Position numbers and translations under genes: made by a program | Part shown: positions 44,421-55,355 of the stretch, piece by piece | How positions within the stretch are numbered: the stretch's first letter is position 1 | Layout of the letters: every line of letters starts with the position of its first letter | From: Azorinus chamasolen | Lineage: Eukaryota; Mollusca; Bivalvia; Cardiida; Solecurtidae | Direction: 5' to 3' | Length of the DNA stretch: 64,000 bases | NCBI GenBank assembly: GCA_963576725.1 | Contig: OY755238.1 | Coordinates: forward strand, 29,159,201 to 29,223,200 | Notes under the pieces: generated by a model | What the model was told of the DNA's origin: nothing | Seen by the model: the letters and a program-made list of their open reading frames with translations, nothing else | Databases searched by the model: none

Positions 44421-44829
44421 GATCAGCAGACGGAATCCTTATCATTGGCATAGTCCGTTTTCTTCGTTGCACAAAGTCTGCTAAGTGTGTCTAATACGTA
44501 GGTGTACGGAACTGTATATAGCGTATCTGTAAGTTTTAGTTCTCCAATAGTTCAACATCTATAGACATTAAAGGTCAAGTACAAAGGTTGGGTTTTTGCT
44601 CATTTTGGAAGTATCATATATAGAAGAGTACAAAAATGCCAGATAAGCCAATAATTTACACATATTTAGTAGGTAAAACTTATTTTTTTAACACCCCAGA
44701 TCGTTGTCATGAGTAAAATTTATCTGACTTACCTCCCTTGTTATATCGATACCTGTGACGTCATTCCTGTACACCCGCCATTTTGTCTAGTAAGTTTATC
44801 ATACACAACAAAAGTATCGGAACCAAATT
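44421..44829 (+). promoter_or_regulatory. Upstream region of the P2X7-ballast-like gene
   Basis: No repeat family is seen directly upstream of the gene. In-frame stops TAG and TAA at 44788-44793 precede the ATG. A TGACGTCA-like site (GTGACGTCATTC, 44755-44766) resembles a cAMP-response element. A promoter role is inference only. Confidence 0.3.
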
Positions 44830-47800
44830 ATGGATATTTTCCACGATAATGAATTAGATGATGTGTTGGAAGTTGATGTTACTGTTAATAGTGTCCAGCC
44901 TTATTCATTTGAGCCAGTTGTAGCAAAATATGAACATTTGGACGAAACAGACGCTTCGGAATCGGGAGACGACACGGAGATATTTTCGAACGAACCGGTG
45001 CCACCAGTTGAAGACTGGTAAGTTACTATTAAATGAATTTATACTGCAGTTCAATGCTATGATGTGTTTGAATAACTTTTATACATACTGACCACTATTA
45101 TTTGTTTTTGAACATGTCAAATTGTATCGGTTTATACGATGGAAAAACGGGTCTTTATTCATGCATACGTCCTACTGGTATTTGTTCCCACAACGCAAAC
45201 GTATCCTCAATGTATTTGATCGGTTTACGAGTTTGTTAAAGTTCAAAAGATATATATAAAAATACTTAATAAAAAAATACATAATTTGATAAATAACCGA
45301 CTTCGCGAACTGACTATCTAAACATATTTGGTTTCCCCACCCACTTCGAAATAATACGACATCGCTCGAGGATCGTGATTTACATTATAAGAAAGATAAA
45401 TAAGTTGGGTAACCATTTCACAGAATGATCATCAGATGGTGCTCTATAATCTACTTCACAAAAATCAGTTGTACCTCAGGCGTTCAAGGAGATGGCGAAA
45501 TACATTTCAGAGCTCCCCTCAAGATTTTTTTTTCAATTCAGAAACGGACATAAACGAACTGAAGTTGAAAAATTCTGTGCTGCTGTCAGATCCCTTTATA
45601 TGAATGGAGCCCTTATTTCATTTCATTTACTATTTAAATGGGTGCATAGACTGACGTTTTGTATACAAATACAAATTTTATTTTGAAAATGATCCAGTTA
45701 CCATTGGTAATGGTAATGTCAAAATGTATAATCTATGATCCAGTTACGGTGGTCATGTAAACGATCTATAAATCGTTTGAAACCATATCAAATTTGCTAA
45801 TCTGGTTATTTTAGGAAGCTTGTCTTTATTAACACCATTCACATCAAAATATACAATCATCAGGAGATTTTATTTGATCTGGTTTTACAATAAATATTCA
45901 CATGAAAAGGGTTAAGCTTTTCTATTTATCTATTCCCGGTTCCAACAAAATTTGTTCAGAAAAAAATTTCTTCTGGTAAACGGTATAAGCAAAGGTTACT
46001 TTAGCCTAATTTTCGTTTAGCATCTGGTATTCAAATCAACTGATCTCTCCGATATTTGAATTTTTCGAAATACATTACAAACATCAATGGAAGCGAAAGT
46101 ATTTGAGTCATTAGTATATGAATAGCCTGACCCTTGAAAGTGACAAGCAACTTGAATCAGGTGTTTGGCATCGTCATGATTATGGCATTAAAAATATGAT
46201 CAATATAAAACATTCGAAGCAAATTTACTAAACCTTAGTTCTATTGCAAAATCTACTCTTATCAACTGAGTAATCAATAAACTTCACCCGCATGTACACT
46301 ATAAGTTTCAGGCTGCCGTTGTCAAGTGGTTACATGCTCGACTACAATGTCCAGAGCCTCGAGTTTGATCCCCCGTCGGACTAATTCCTTCTCATGAGAC
46401 ATTATACACTAAATCTGATGCATCTGGAAGACCGACTAATCTGATGCATCTTTAAGACCGACTAATAAACCGAGGGCATAATGGTTCCGTTATTAATAAA
46501 TGTGTTCATTTGTATTTACAGGTGCAGCTGTGCAAACTGCATGAACATGCCAACTTTGCTAGAAAGCAAATGCTGCAGGGCCACCAATATTGTAGACAGC
46601 AAAATGGAAGGACTTGGGTGCATAACCAACCATGATGGTTTTCCAGTGAATTGCACCAATATACATGTACTAGAAACATCCTACTATGAGCATGTTCTGC
46701 AGAATGGACCTCTCAGGGAGGAGGAATTTATCCATGAGTAAGCAATAAGAAAACCATAACCAAACATTTCCTGATTAAATGTGTTTATTCTTAATAAACA
46801 ATAGCTGTTGAAGTAGACATACAGATAATGCATTCCAAACATTCACCAAAGACATTTCTTAACCCTTTCCCTCATATAAACGTATTTTCACGCATTTGCA
46901 AACAGAGTAGACCCAGATCAGATGATTTCTAGATGAGCCGTCTGATCAGGGTCTGATCTGTTTGCTAATACAAAATGGTAGATCTGTTTCTATACTTTCT
47001 AAATGGCTACAATTTTCCAGTTTCCATGTTTCATTATGACAAATTTGTCCATGAATATTCAGTAGGTATTGAAATTTGTAATAAACATAGAACAGGGAAA
47101 GGGTTAAGAAGGGTTCAAATGAAATTAACTTTTTGGTTGATCATCAAGCAATAAGTGATTATTGGCTGTAAAAAATACTCAATAGCATTTGAATATGAAT
47201 AAAACTCTTTACAAATAATGTTTTACTTACTGTAGATTAACAGATATGTCAACATTTTACTTGATATATATAATAAAAATCTGGCAGTAATGCCGAACAC
47301 GACCGGAAAAGGCTAAATATAAAATAACTATTGATTTACAAAGGGCGACACAGTTCACCATATCATCAGGCGCAGAGTGAATGAATATTGATGTCATGAT
47401 GTTGTTGTAATGAGGTGTCAACGTCATTATTTCCTGTAAACCTTAAATACGAAATGTTTCCTTTTTTTTAATTAAAGACAAATAATGTTTCAGCTAGACT
47501 AGCTAATGAAATATATTTTATAGACAAATTCTAACCTGTTCTTAATGCAATTAATTCATAATTCAAAATATTTATCTCCCTTTAATTTACATGTAATTAC
47601 CTTCCTTACAGGAAATAATGACGTCGACGTCATGATGATATTGTGAAACAGGTCGCACTTTGTAAATCATAGTTATTAAATAGTTTAGAGCCATTTACAT
47701 CACCTAGTCATTACATACAGATTAATAAAAAATTGTTCTCCTTATATTTCAGAGTTTACAGATATATTGCCTACAGACGATTCACCCGATGGGTATATGG

Positions 47801-47906
47801 ATTACTGGGGAAAAACAACAGAAGAGTTATTCCGTCATGTGCAATCAAAGCAATAAGAGATGCCTTCCCATCAGAAAACTATGCTGGATTCAAGTATCCA
47901 CAGTAA
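44830..47906 (+). CDS. P2X7 C-terminal (ballast) domain-like protein, 185 aa, three exons
   Basis: The coding exons are 44830-45017, 46522-46737 and 47753-47906, totalling 558 nt and ending TAA. Both introns are GT-AG (GTAAGT...TTTACAG and GTAAGC...ATTTCAG) and both are phase 2, so the frame is kept. Residues 1-62 are acidic and of no recognised fold. Residues 63-81 read W-C-x-C-x2-C-x-x-MPT-x2-ES-x-CC, and more cysteines follow. The last exon has AYRRFTRW, then IPSC, then IRDAFP and the ending GFKYP. The order and motifs match the cytoplasmic zinc-binding C-terminal domain of vertebrate P2X7 receptors (IPSC... IRKEFP ... GFKSP). There is no signal peptide or membrane segment, so it is not itself a channel. 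Invertebrates are known to carry this domain as free-standing proteins, but function is unknown. The ATG is the first after in-frame stops at 44788-44793. It is convergent with the next gene, 494 bp apart. Confidence 0.85.
45018..46308 (+). other. Intron 1 of the P2X7-ballast-like gene (part)
   Basis: Intron sequence runs from the GTAAGT donor at 45018. No MITE is recognised before the SINE at 46309. Confidence 0.6.
46309..46480 (+). mobile_element. tRNA-derived SINE in intron 1
   Basis: A degenerate tRNA-like head has box-A-like TCAAGTGGTTACATGC (46322-46337) and box-B-like GAGTTTGATCCCC (46361-46373). A tail follows with a 26-bp unit repeated twice (CTGATGCATCT..AAGACCGACTAAT, about 46416-46467). 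It is not a functional tRNA gene because anticodon-arm and acceptor pairing are lost. Confidence 0.75.
46859..47107. mobile_element. T1 TTAA MITE in intron 2
   Basis: TTAACCCTTTCCCTCATATA ... AACAGGGAAAGGGTTAA. TTAA is intact at both ends. The inner hairpin arms are mismatched (GATGATTTCTAGATGAGCCG). Confidence 0.92.
47322..47678. mobile_element. Inverted-repeat (foldback) element in intron 2
   Basis: AATAACTATTGATTTACAAAG ... ACGTCATTATTTCCTG at the left faces CAGGAAATAATGACGTCG ... CTTTGTAAATCATAGTTATT at the right. The arms are about 70-120 bp with indels around a centre of about 170 bp. The family is not seen elsewhere in the window. Confidence 0.8.
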
Positions 47907-48028
47907 TTTGCTATATGTCAAGCAAAAAAAAAAATCAGACAGTTCCGTTCTACCTTTAAATACTGCAGTCTGCAAAATTTTGCAGACTGTATTAGTTATG
48001 GCTCTATCTGTTGAATACTGCCAGTGCT

Positions 48029-48226
48029 TTAATCCTTTTCCTGCTGTAACATCATCTGCTTTGAAAGTGTTGTCTGCAAAATTGTCAAATTTTTAAGCGA
48101 AGAAGTATAAAGATTAATGTCAAACCATTTGGATCAAGGTCAGACAATGTGTTACACGGTGTCTAATCTGGATCGCAACTGTTTGCAAATATTATTCTAA
48201 TTTACGACTGGCAGGATGAGGGTTAA
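48029..48226. mobile_element. T4 TTAA MITE between the convergent genes
   Basis: TTAATCCTTTTCCTGCTG ... TTGTCTGCAAAATTG ... hairpin AACCATTTGGATCAAGG / AATCTGGATCGCAACTG ... CAGGATGAGGGTTAA. It contains AATAAA at 48225-48230, which could serve as a polyadenylation signal for the upstream + strand gene. Confidence 0.8.
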
Positions 48227-48400
48227 TAAAATACTATTTGTACATAAATTGTAAAATTATTCAGACAGTCTTCATAATTATAAGTAATGATATAATGTTC
48301 CACATTACATTTTTTCTCGAGCCTCCACCTATCCCTTTTGTATTAATTCATTTCTTAGACATTGTATATAGTAACAATATAGGGCTCAGCCCAAGACTGA

Positions 48401-51400
48401 TCATCGGTTGAATCTCCTTCTGTGATTTTGAACAATGTCTGCTTTGTTTACCCGAGGAGTACTTTGGGCCAAAGGAAGTGGCCGCTCCGGCTCCTCCATC
48501 TGTCTTGCTCTATAGGCTGAAGCATATGAGTAGTTGACTTCTCTCCGGAAAATGACCTCATTCATCAGATGTTCTACGTACTCTGCGATCAGTAAAAAAA
48601 TATTAAAATCACAACACTTCATCTTTTATATCAATGAATTGGCAAGTAGAGTCAATCTTATATTAAGTGACTACTCAAAAGAGGACTCTTCTGCTTAATA
48701 CAAGATTGACTATTACTTTCGCATATTACGGACTGCATGTAAGTAAAAACTTGTGAATAACAATTAAACATTTGTCTTTGTAACTGATCTTTTGTCCATG
48801 ATTTACTTTAACCCATTACCTCATAGGCTATTTTCAGATACAACCTCTTTGAATACATCTACCGAAAAGGAGCATTAACTAGAGAAAAGGATTTTTTTTA
48901 GAATTTTGTAGTTTGAAACCATTGTGATAAATAGAGCATTTGCTCCTATAGGAGTAAATGCTCTATTTATCACAATGGTTTCACACAGTGCCTTTTACAG
49001 AGTCGTAAATATGAGGGAATGGGTTAAAGTAGCAAAAGCTTGTCAGCTTCAAAAATAAAATTGAACAAAATTCAATTTGTACATTATTGAAACCTCCCTA
49101 ATATTTTATAAACATGAGATTATCTGTGGTATAATTGAGAAAACATTGTATAAAATTATAAGGTTGTTTGTAAACTGTAGGAGTTTGTATCTTACATGGG
49201 TGAAAGTTCTCATAACTTAGAATACTGAAAGCCAATCTTTTTTAATACTGAACTAAGCAAACTCATTAAGATTTTCATAAAGAAAATATGTCACAAAAAT
49301 AACTGATTTCAGTATTAACACTGAAAACTTTCACCCACGGCTGCACAAGTCCCATAATCTGATGTCCGGGTCAATATTACAAACCAATGTAGACCAAGAC
49401 CAGCCATTTCTAGAGCACTGTACCATAATATTTATTTAACAATATATAATTGTCTTTACAGTTTAGTTTGAAAACATCTTAAATGCTCAATTGATGTGCG
49501 TAACATGAGTCGCATATATAAAAAGTGACTTTATGTTCAGGACAAGTGACTTTCTGAATGTCGCTTGTCCTGGACAAGTGACTCAAAAATATATTTGTTC
49601 AACCTCGTCACCCATGGACATAAAGTGATATTTGCACTAGCATAACTATAAGTGCTCTTCAAAAGGGTAAATAATCTGTCCAACATCTGTTTGTCTCGTG
49701 CAATGTTATAAAAAGTATTTGTAAGATATATGATCCCTACTTGTAATCAAAGCTATTTAGTACAAAAGCACTATCTTACGGAAAGTCATGTCAGTCTTAA
49801 TATGCTTGGCCACCCCTTCTCCATGTCTGGCTTTTGGGAAAGAAACGCTGTAGAGCAATTCCCCTTGTCTGTTTTGCTTCTGGTCCCTACCTTGGTTTTC
49901 ATTGAAGTGAAGACCAGCAAGGTAAAGTCTGCAAGATGAAATAACATTCGACAGGTTTTCAAAACAAATCTGTTTAACCCTTTCCCTGTTCTATGTTTAT
50001 TTCAAATTTCAATACCTAATGAATATTCATTAACAAAATAGTTATTCAGACATTGTAGACATTTTAGGAAGCAAAGACATAGGTCTATCAAATTCTATTA
50101 GCAAACAGAGTAAACCCTGATCAGACGGTTCCTCTAGGAGATGTCTGATCTGGGTCTACTCTGTTTGCAAATGCGTGAAAACACGTTTATATGAGGGAAA
50201 GGGTTAATATATAGTTCTCTGAAATGTCATCTGTTCACTATATTGTAGGGCGTCGCATGCATTTTTATGCCCCCACGACGATCAGTCAGGGGCATACTGT
50301 TTTACCCCTGTCTGTTCGTCCGTCCCATATACGGTACATAATTTGTCCGGCTAACTCCTCCTACAGTTTTAAAGCTATAACCTTATAATTTGGGTACAGT
50401 GTTTCCACATATAACATAGATGTGCATATGATTTTGATCTGCTATAACTTTTAACAAAATTACTGCCATTTGCTGAAAGTACAGCTTTCATTATCGAAGG
50501 TTTATTATCTGCACATACATGTTTGCTTGTTTGTTCAATCAATTGTATTTACGTCCCCTAAAGTGTCATCGCTTATCTCCTTATCTTACTGTCATGAAAC
50601 TTCACTCACATGCTCACAAATATAAATTATTGTGCCTATTTGCAAGATGACCCTCTTGGGAGAAAATACTAGGTCAATGTTACCATAAATAGAACTTAAC
50701 GGATTCAAGTGATTACGGTATATTACAGTCCGCTTTCTAGTTTCAATTTGGTCAATGCTAGACAGAAAGTCATGTGACATGTAATCTCTTATTTGGATGT
50801 TAAATGGAATTGCAAGAGATTTCCTTAAAAAAAAATGGTTTACCTGGCTTCCATTTGTGCATGAAAGAAATGCACAGACTTTGGGGCAAAGGCACATATA
50901 ACTTTGTGGAAAGCCTCCAGGGATGAGGTCTGTTCTCCTGGTGATAATTTCCCAATGTCCTTCAGCAAATGAGAGGCAGCCACAATTCTTTCCAGCTCTG
51001 CATGTGGTTTCCTTCCTAAATTGGAACAATATAAGATGTTGATGGACATGAAGTCTTGGATAAGTGACAAATGAGCAGAGCTAACAAGAATGATTGCAAA
51101 TTGTCTTTGTTACAGAATTTAACAACCATCGATTCTTCAAATCATGTCTACACAGTATTTAACACTCATTCAACATTCTATTTACTAAAAGAAAACCCGA
51201 AAAGAACACCACTTCACGCTCCATTATTCAATATGTTAAACCAAAGCAAAAGTTTTAAAATTTAATACAATGTACAAGTAATAAAGGAAACAGATAACCA
51301 GCTTTGGACTATAAAAATATTTTTTTCCCTTTTAACCCTATGTTAAATGTTTATTTAAAATTTCAATACCTACCGAATATTTATGGACAAATTAGTTACA

Positions 51401-54400
51401 ATGAAATATGGGAGGTGGAACATTGTTACCATTTTAGAAAATACAGAAACAGATCTATCAAATTCCATTAGCAAACAGAGAAGACCCTGATCAGACGGCT
51501 CCTATAGGAGCCGTCTGATCTGGGTCTACTCTATTTGAAGATGCGTGAAAACACTTTTATATGAGGGTAAGAGTTAACTTTTCCGTCTCACTGGGGCTTT
51601 ATTTTTCTTCATGCAGACAAATTAACTCATTTACCCCAAAGACTTCAAATAGACAATTCCAGTTTCAAATTAAGTCTAGAAGTCCATTTAGACATATGTA
51701 CGGTTGATTTCTACAATAAATTGCAAAATGGCAAACTGTGTCTGATCAGGGTCTACACTGTTTGCATAGGGCATGTGCACTCTTTAGAAATACACTTTTT
51801 AATGACAAGTATACTCGTTGCTGGGGTTAAATGTGTTAAGCAGTTGCTATCACAGAGTTCACTAGGTTCTTTCGTATTAGCAAAGAGTTATTATGTAAAT
51901 CAGAAGTGCATTGTACATAAGCTTGATGTTATTGTGAATGACCATACTCATTTAAATTTATTATGTTTTAACGCTGTCTCCTCCAACGCAAAACCAATAC
52001 CTTTGTCTAACTTTCAGTAATTGGTCTTGATGAGACAAAATGGCGTTTAACACACCAACAGTAGAAATAAAAGGTGAACAATGAAGCTCTTTTTTTGAAG
52101 CATTACCCTTTATCATCCAGTTTCTGTCTTCATGAAGCTGTTCATGGGCACATTCTGGAAATGACATGCCATGGCCTTCATGGATGTTCGCCACATGGTT
52201 CAAAATTGACAGCCACTTTTCTTTCAACAACTGACTGTCACCCTCGCTGCTAGCTGCACACCAGTATAGGTGGTTGCTCACGGATCGAGCCCACGCTGCA
52301 ACCTTGTCACAGCCTTTCTTCTTCCCTGCTGCTACCAATTTCTTGTGGATCCCTGTAAATGCAAAACACATTAAAGCAAACTAGGAACAACAGACACAGC
52401 TAGAGAAGGCCCTGCAAATGACATTTTTATGCCCCGCTATGATCATTTAGGCCAACTTAGGGGCATACTGCGCTTCTAACTTTTGTCTGAGTAACAGGTC
52501 TAAAAGGAACTTTTGTTCTGGAACTAAATCTAGGCCACATGTAAATGGTCACCAAACTGTTATGCAATATGTTATACTCAATGAGACACATCAGCATGTC
52601 AAGCTGCGTGACCAGCTGCAGTGCTATCACTGACCAAACTTAAACAAGCTCAGAAATGAAGGAAGTAAACTACAATGCAAAATGCCGCAATTATCAAGGC
52701 ACACTGAGCATGTGAAATTCGGTGACTATAGCTGCAGCCTGCAGAGATTTTTAAAATTTTAGAGCAACAGAACTTAAACAAAAATTAATTGAGCTTTTTC
52801 CAATGTTTGACGCCCTAAGAACACCTCGATAAAGTAACACCGTAGTCAACTTAGTCTCATGGTTTTCACTCATTGTCGTGGCAAGACAATAAACGCGCTG
52901 ATTAGAAATCATACTCCTGTGTTTTTAGCTCACCTGGCACTTTATGCCAGGTGACGGGGCACTGTCTGGCGTCGTGTGTATGTGCATATCATCTAATGGT
53001 TTTCTCCCAAGATTGTACAAATTATGACCCCAGGACCAAAATTGCCCCGCCCCTGGCATCATCTAATGTTCTTTAATTAAGATTGTTCAAATTTTAACCT
53101 CCAGGCCTAAAATTATGGTCCTTCGTTTCATATTGGCCCAAATCTGAAGCGGACTTATTTTTACATAGAAATACAGTGTATGCATAAGTCTATAGTTGAT
53201 AATTGATTTAGTTGAATATAACCTCAACAACATACTTACCCTTTGCAACATGCCAAACATCAAACCAATGGTGAATATCTGGAAAGCCCTCACGCATGAA
53301 CTTTTTAATGGCACTGTGTCGATCAGTTACCAAGTCAGAAATAGCAAGGCCATTTTCTTCCAACAGAAATGCTAATGACCTTGCCAAACCCTCCTTCTCC
53401 ATGCCATAGGAGTTAGCAACTTCATTGCTCTGAAAAGGAATCAAAAATCACTTTTTGAAAAAGTATTAAAAAAAATCCATACCAAGTTATAGTCTACTTT
53501 CAGTCCGAATGACTTCAGCCGACTGTACATTCACTAGGGATGGAGAATGATCAAAATCATAATTAATTATCGAATTGAATTGAACATTTATTATCGATTA
53601 AAAATCAATAACTAATCGAAAATACTTTCAGAGATTCTGTGCATGTAAAGCTTGGTGTAACAAGCTAATACCTAACTTAGCTTTTGTGTCAACAAAACAG
53701 TATACTGTGACCATTCATTAGAATCATCTCTAAGATATAATTTTAATGAATGGTCACAGAATACAGCTTGGTAGAGGCTTATTATAAAGGTAAAATACTT
53801 CATACAGTTATATTCCCATTAAAATGCCTACGAAAATATCTGATGCTGCTGTACAGATTACACAGTCAGTAATTGATTGTGGCAAAATTACTATCGATAG
53901 TAAATCGAAAATACTTTTTCAACCAATCATCGATTATACCCGATTATAAAATCGGAACAACACTAAAATTCACTACCCTGATCATTGAGCCATCTTGCCT
54001 ACAATATACTCAGACCCGTCCCAATTTAACCCCTGGGTAGAGAGGAGCAATTCCCGGTGCATATTTTGGTCAAGAACATTCCTGTACATTATCAAGGATT
54101 TTGGTAAAATCCCCTAGTCAGGCAGCTGGTCAGATGGAGGATCAAAGTCACCTCGGGCATTGCAGTCGAGCGCGTTACCACTCGACCACGTCCGCTCCTA
54201 TAGGAGCGTTCTGAATTACTTCCGACCTGAATTAAGTCATAACCTGCATTTTATGGTCACTATGCTTCCTGAAAGTATGGTCGCTATGACAGGTTTGTCT
54301 GTACAAATTAACTTTGATTTTGCCAGTATATTTGTTTGCTACTGGAAAAAACACAGGCCAGTCAGTTTTTAGTCTAAATGCAGAGCCTTCCAAAATAGTT

Positions 54401-55338
54401 TGCAGGGATGTTGATTTATGCCCATGATGAAAATGGTATAAATATATTATCCAAAGAGGTTCCTATGCTCTGGTTCAGGAAAGAGTACTAGCTTTATTTC
54501 ACTCAGAGTAAAAGCAACCTGTTACTCGTGGTATAAAGAAACCTAGTTCTCATGGTATAAAGCAACCTATATATAGTTTTATGGTTATGGTCGACTAAAT
54601 AAGCAAGAAAATCTAAATTAATACCTGTACTAGTTGAATGTCAACAATGCATCCTTGCTGTAGATCCATCATTGTGTATGAACCAAATTTTGCAGTGTGA
54701 CCTGGGCTGCAACACCTCCCATCACCCCCAAGCTTCAATGGTTGTCCATTTCTTCGGATGCTGCTGAGAAGTGAAGCTTGTTTCTGTTGCCACACTGACC
54801 TCACTGCTGGTGAAAGATAGGCAGCTTGAATGTTCATATAGGTGCTTTTGCAGACTGCTGTAATTCCTGCAAAGTCCAGCAGTCTCAGCGCTTGCATTGG
54901 TCTTACCCCCGAAAACATAATGGCAGCACACAAAATTAAATTTCCAAATGGCATTGTTCCTGAAAATGGCTGGCTGCTCCACTCGCTGACTGTTCCACAT
55001 TCTATACAGTTTCTTTTGTACACAATGCCTGAACCAATCGTCTTTCTTTCTAAAAGGCATTTTTGTGCGCAGAGGTCACATTTGTCCAACAGCTTCTCTA
55101 GACAAGACTTAAAAACTATAAACTTTTCCTCTTTCGCTTTATTTTCTTCACCATGATTCTCGGAGTCCGATTCATCTTCGCATTCACTTTCGCTGTCAGG
55201 GGACCACTCCATATCTCTGGACTCGTGTATGGTAAGGTCCACCGATGAGTCCATTTGTGGGGTACACGCCGGTATATGAAGTGGTTCCCATGGTTCTGTT
55301 TGGGTGCTCATGTCTCTTGTGCTAGGTCCACACTGCAT
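48401..55338 (-). CDS. Transposase-like protein with DDE-type candidates, 550 aa, six exons
   Basis: On the minus strand the coding exons are 55338-54625, 53429-53240, 52352-52107, 51015-50844, 49928-49780 and 48582-48401, totalling 1653 nt with TGA/TAA-type termination at 48403-48401. All five introns have GT donors and AG acceptors with matching phases (0, 1, 1, 2, 1) and no internal stop. Residues 44-70 are acidic. C87, C90, C94 and C111, C114 form a likely zinc-binding knot. GGDGRCCSPGHTAKFGSY (D206), LVTDRHSAIKKF (D274) with FDVWHVAKG, and TSSLEAFHKV (E417) are candidate catalytic acids of an RNase H-like fold. HLYWCAAS and HEGHGMSFPECAH are conserved-looking blocks between them. The motif set recalls multi-copy 'uncharacterized' invertebrate and fish proteins that I associate, from memory, with Kolobok-type TTAA transposases. 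That assignment is tentative. Every intron holds at least one repeat but no exon is hit. The frame stays open upstream of the ATG to a possible splice acceptor at 55357-55358 (TTCTTTTAG), so a 5' exon may be missing from this model. Confidence 0.78.
48651..48712. repeat. Small hairpin in intron 5
   Basis: GTCAATCTTATATTAAG faces CTTAATACAAGATTGAC with AGTCCTC-type pairing near the loop. Short and unassigned. Confidence 0.7.
48808..49027. mobile_element. T2 TTAA MITE in intron 5
   Basis: TTAACCCATTACCTCATAGG ... GAGGGAATGGGTTAA. The hairpin is centred on TTTGCTCCTATAGGAGTAAA. TTAA is present at both ends. Confidence 0.93.
49196..49340. repeat. Loose inverted repeat with GGGTGAAAGTT ends
   Basis: GGGTGAAAGTTCTCA at 49199 and AAACTTTCACCC at 49324 are inverted. 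The interior is not paired. A similar stretch (AAAAGTTCTCAAACTTCAAAATACTG) is at 55935. Probably repeat remnants. Confidence 0.45.
49974..50206. mobile_element. T1 TTAA MITE in intron 4
   Basis: TTAACCCTTTCCCTGTTC ... GAGGGAAAGGGTTAA. The hairpin is centred on GGTTCCTCTAGGAG. The left end lies 46 bp 5'-ward in intron 4, just beyond the acceptor of exon 5. Confidence 0.92.
50270..50660 (+). mobile_element. Helentron-like end in intron 4
   Basis: The TATGCCCCC / GGGGCATA stem-loop (50271-50301) is followed by TTTTACCCCTGTCTG, GTCCGTCCC and AATTTGTCCGGCTAAC. The first 130 bp are homologous to the inverted copy at 63780-63975. Confidence 0.75.
51332..51576. mobile_element. T1 TTAA MITE in intron 3
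   Basis: TTAACCCTATGTTAAATG ... GAGGGTAAGAGTTAA. A perfect inner hairpin is centred on GGCTCCTATAGGAGCC. A half-hairpin scrap (GTCTGATCAGGGTCTAC) lies at 51738. Confidence 0.9.
52429..52500 (+). mobile_element. Helentron-like end fragment in intron 2
   Basis: TATGCCCCGCTATGATC ... TTAGGGGCATACTGCG, a stem-loop start of the type seen at 50270. Confidence 0.6.
52928..53110 (+). mobile_element. Helentron-like repeat with CACCTGGCA / TGCCAGGTG stem, intron 2
   Basis: TAGCTCACCTGGCACTTTATG and ATGCCAGGTGACGGGGCAC form a stem-loop. Two imperfect tandem segments follow (CATCTAATG..AAGATTGT.CAAAT). Confidence 0.65.
53695..53775. mobile_element. H2-like hairpin in intron 1
   Basis: CTGTGACCATTCATTAGAAT faces ATTTTAATGAATGGTCACAG, with AGTATACTG/CAGAATACAG ends. 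A divergent H2 relative. Confidence 0.7.
54050..54198 (-). mobile_element. tRNA-derived SINE in intron 1 (minus strand)
   Basis: Read on the minus strand from 54198: GGACGTGGTCGAGTGGTAAC (box-A region), GCTCGACTGCAATGCCC, then GGTGACTTTGATCC (box-B-like). The body continues to about 54050. The tRNA-like fold is degenerate. Confidence 0.7.
54190..54300. mobile_element. H1 MITE half-element
   Basis: GCTCCTATAGGAGCGTTCTG, GACCTGAATTAAGTCATAACC, then GGTCGCTATGACAGG: the right half of an H1 element next to the SINE. Confidence 0.6.
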
Positions 55339-55355
55339 TGCGACGTTACGTCTAG

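Noticed and set aside
44570..44620. TTAA-AGGTCAAGTACAAAGG as the left end of a large transposon containing both genes
   Set aside because: No inverted partner was found between 55.3 and 57.3 kb by eye. Retained only as a search target.
46309..46375. Possible functional tRNA gene
   Set aside because: Box-A- and box-B-like motifs are present but the anticodon and acceptor stems do not pair and a SINE tail follows. The 54050-54198 copy is rejected on the same grounds.
50592..51029. A 145-codon minus-strand open frame overlapping exon 4
   Set aside because: It is in a different frame from the spliced gene and extends through the intron. The exon 4 frame has the conserved TSSLEAFHKV block and correct splice phases.
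54842..55156. A 104-codon plus-strand open frame
   Set aside because: It is the antisense shadow of exon 1 of the transposase-like gene.
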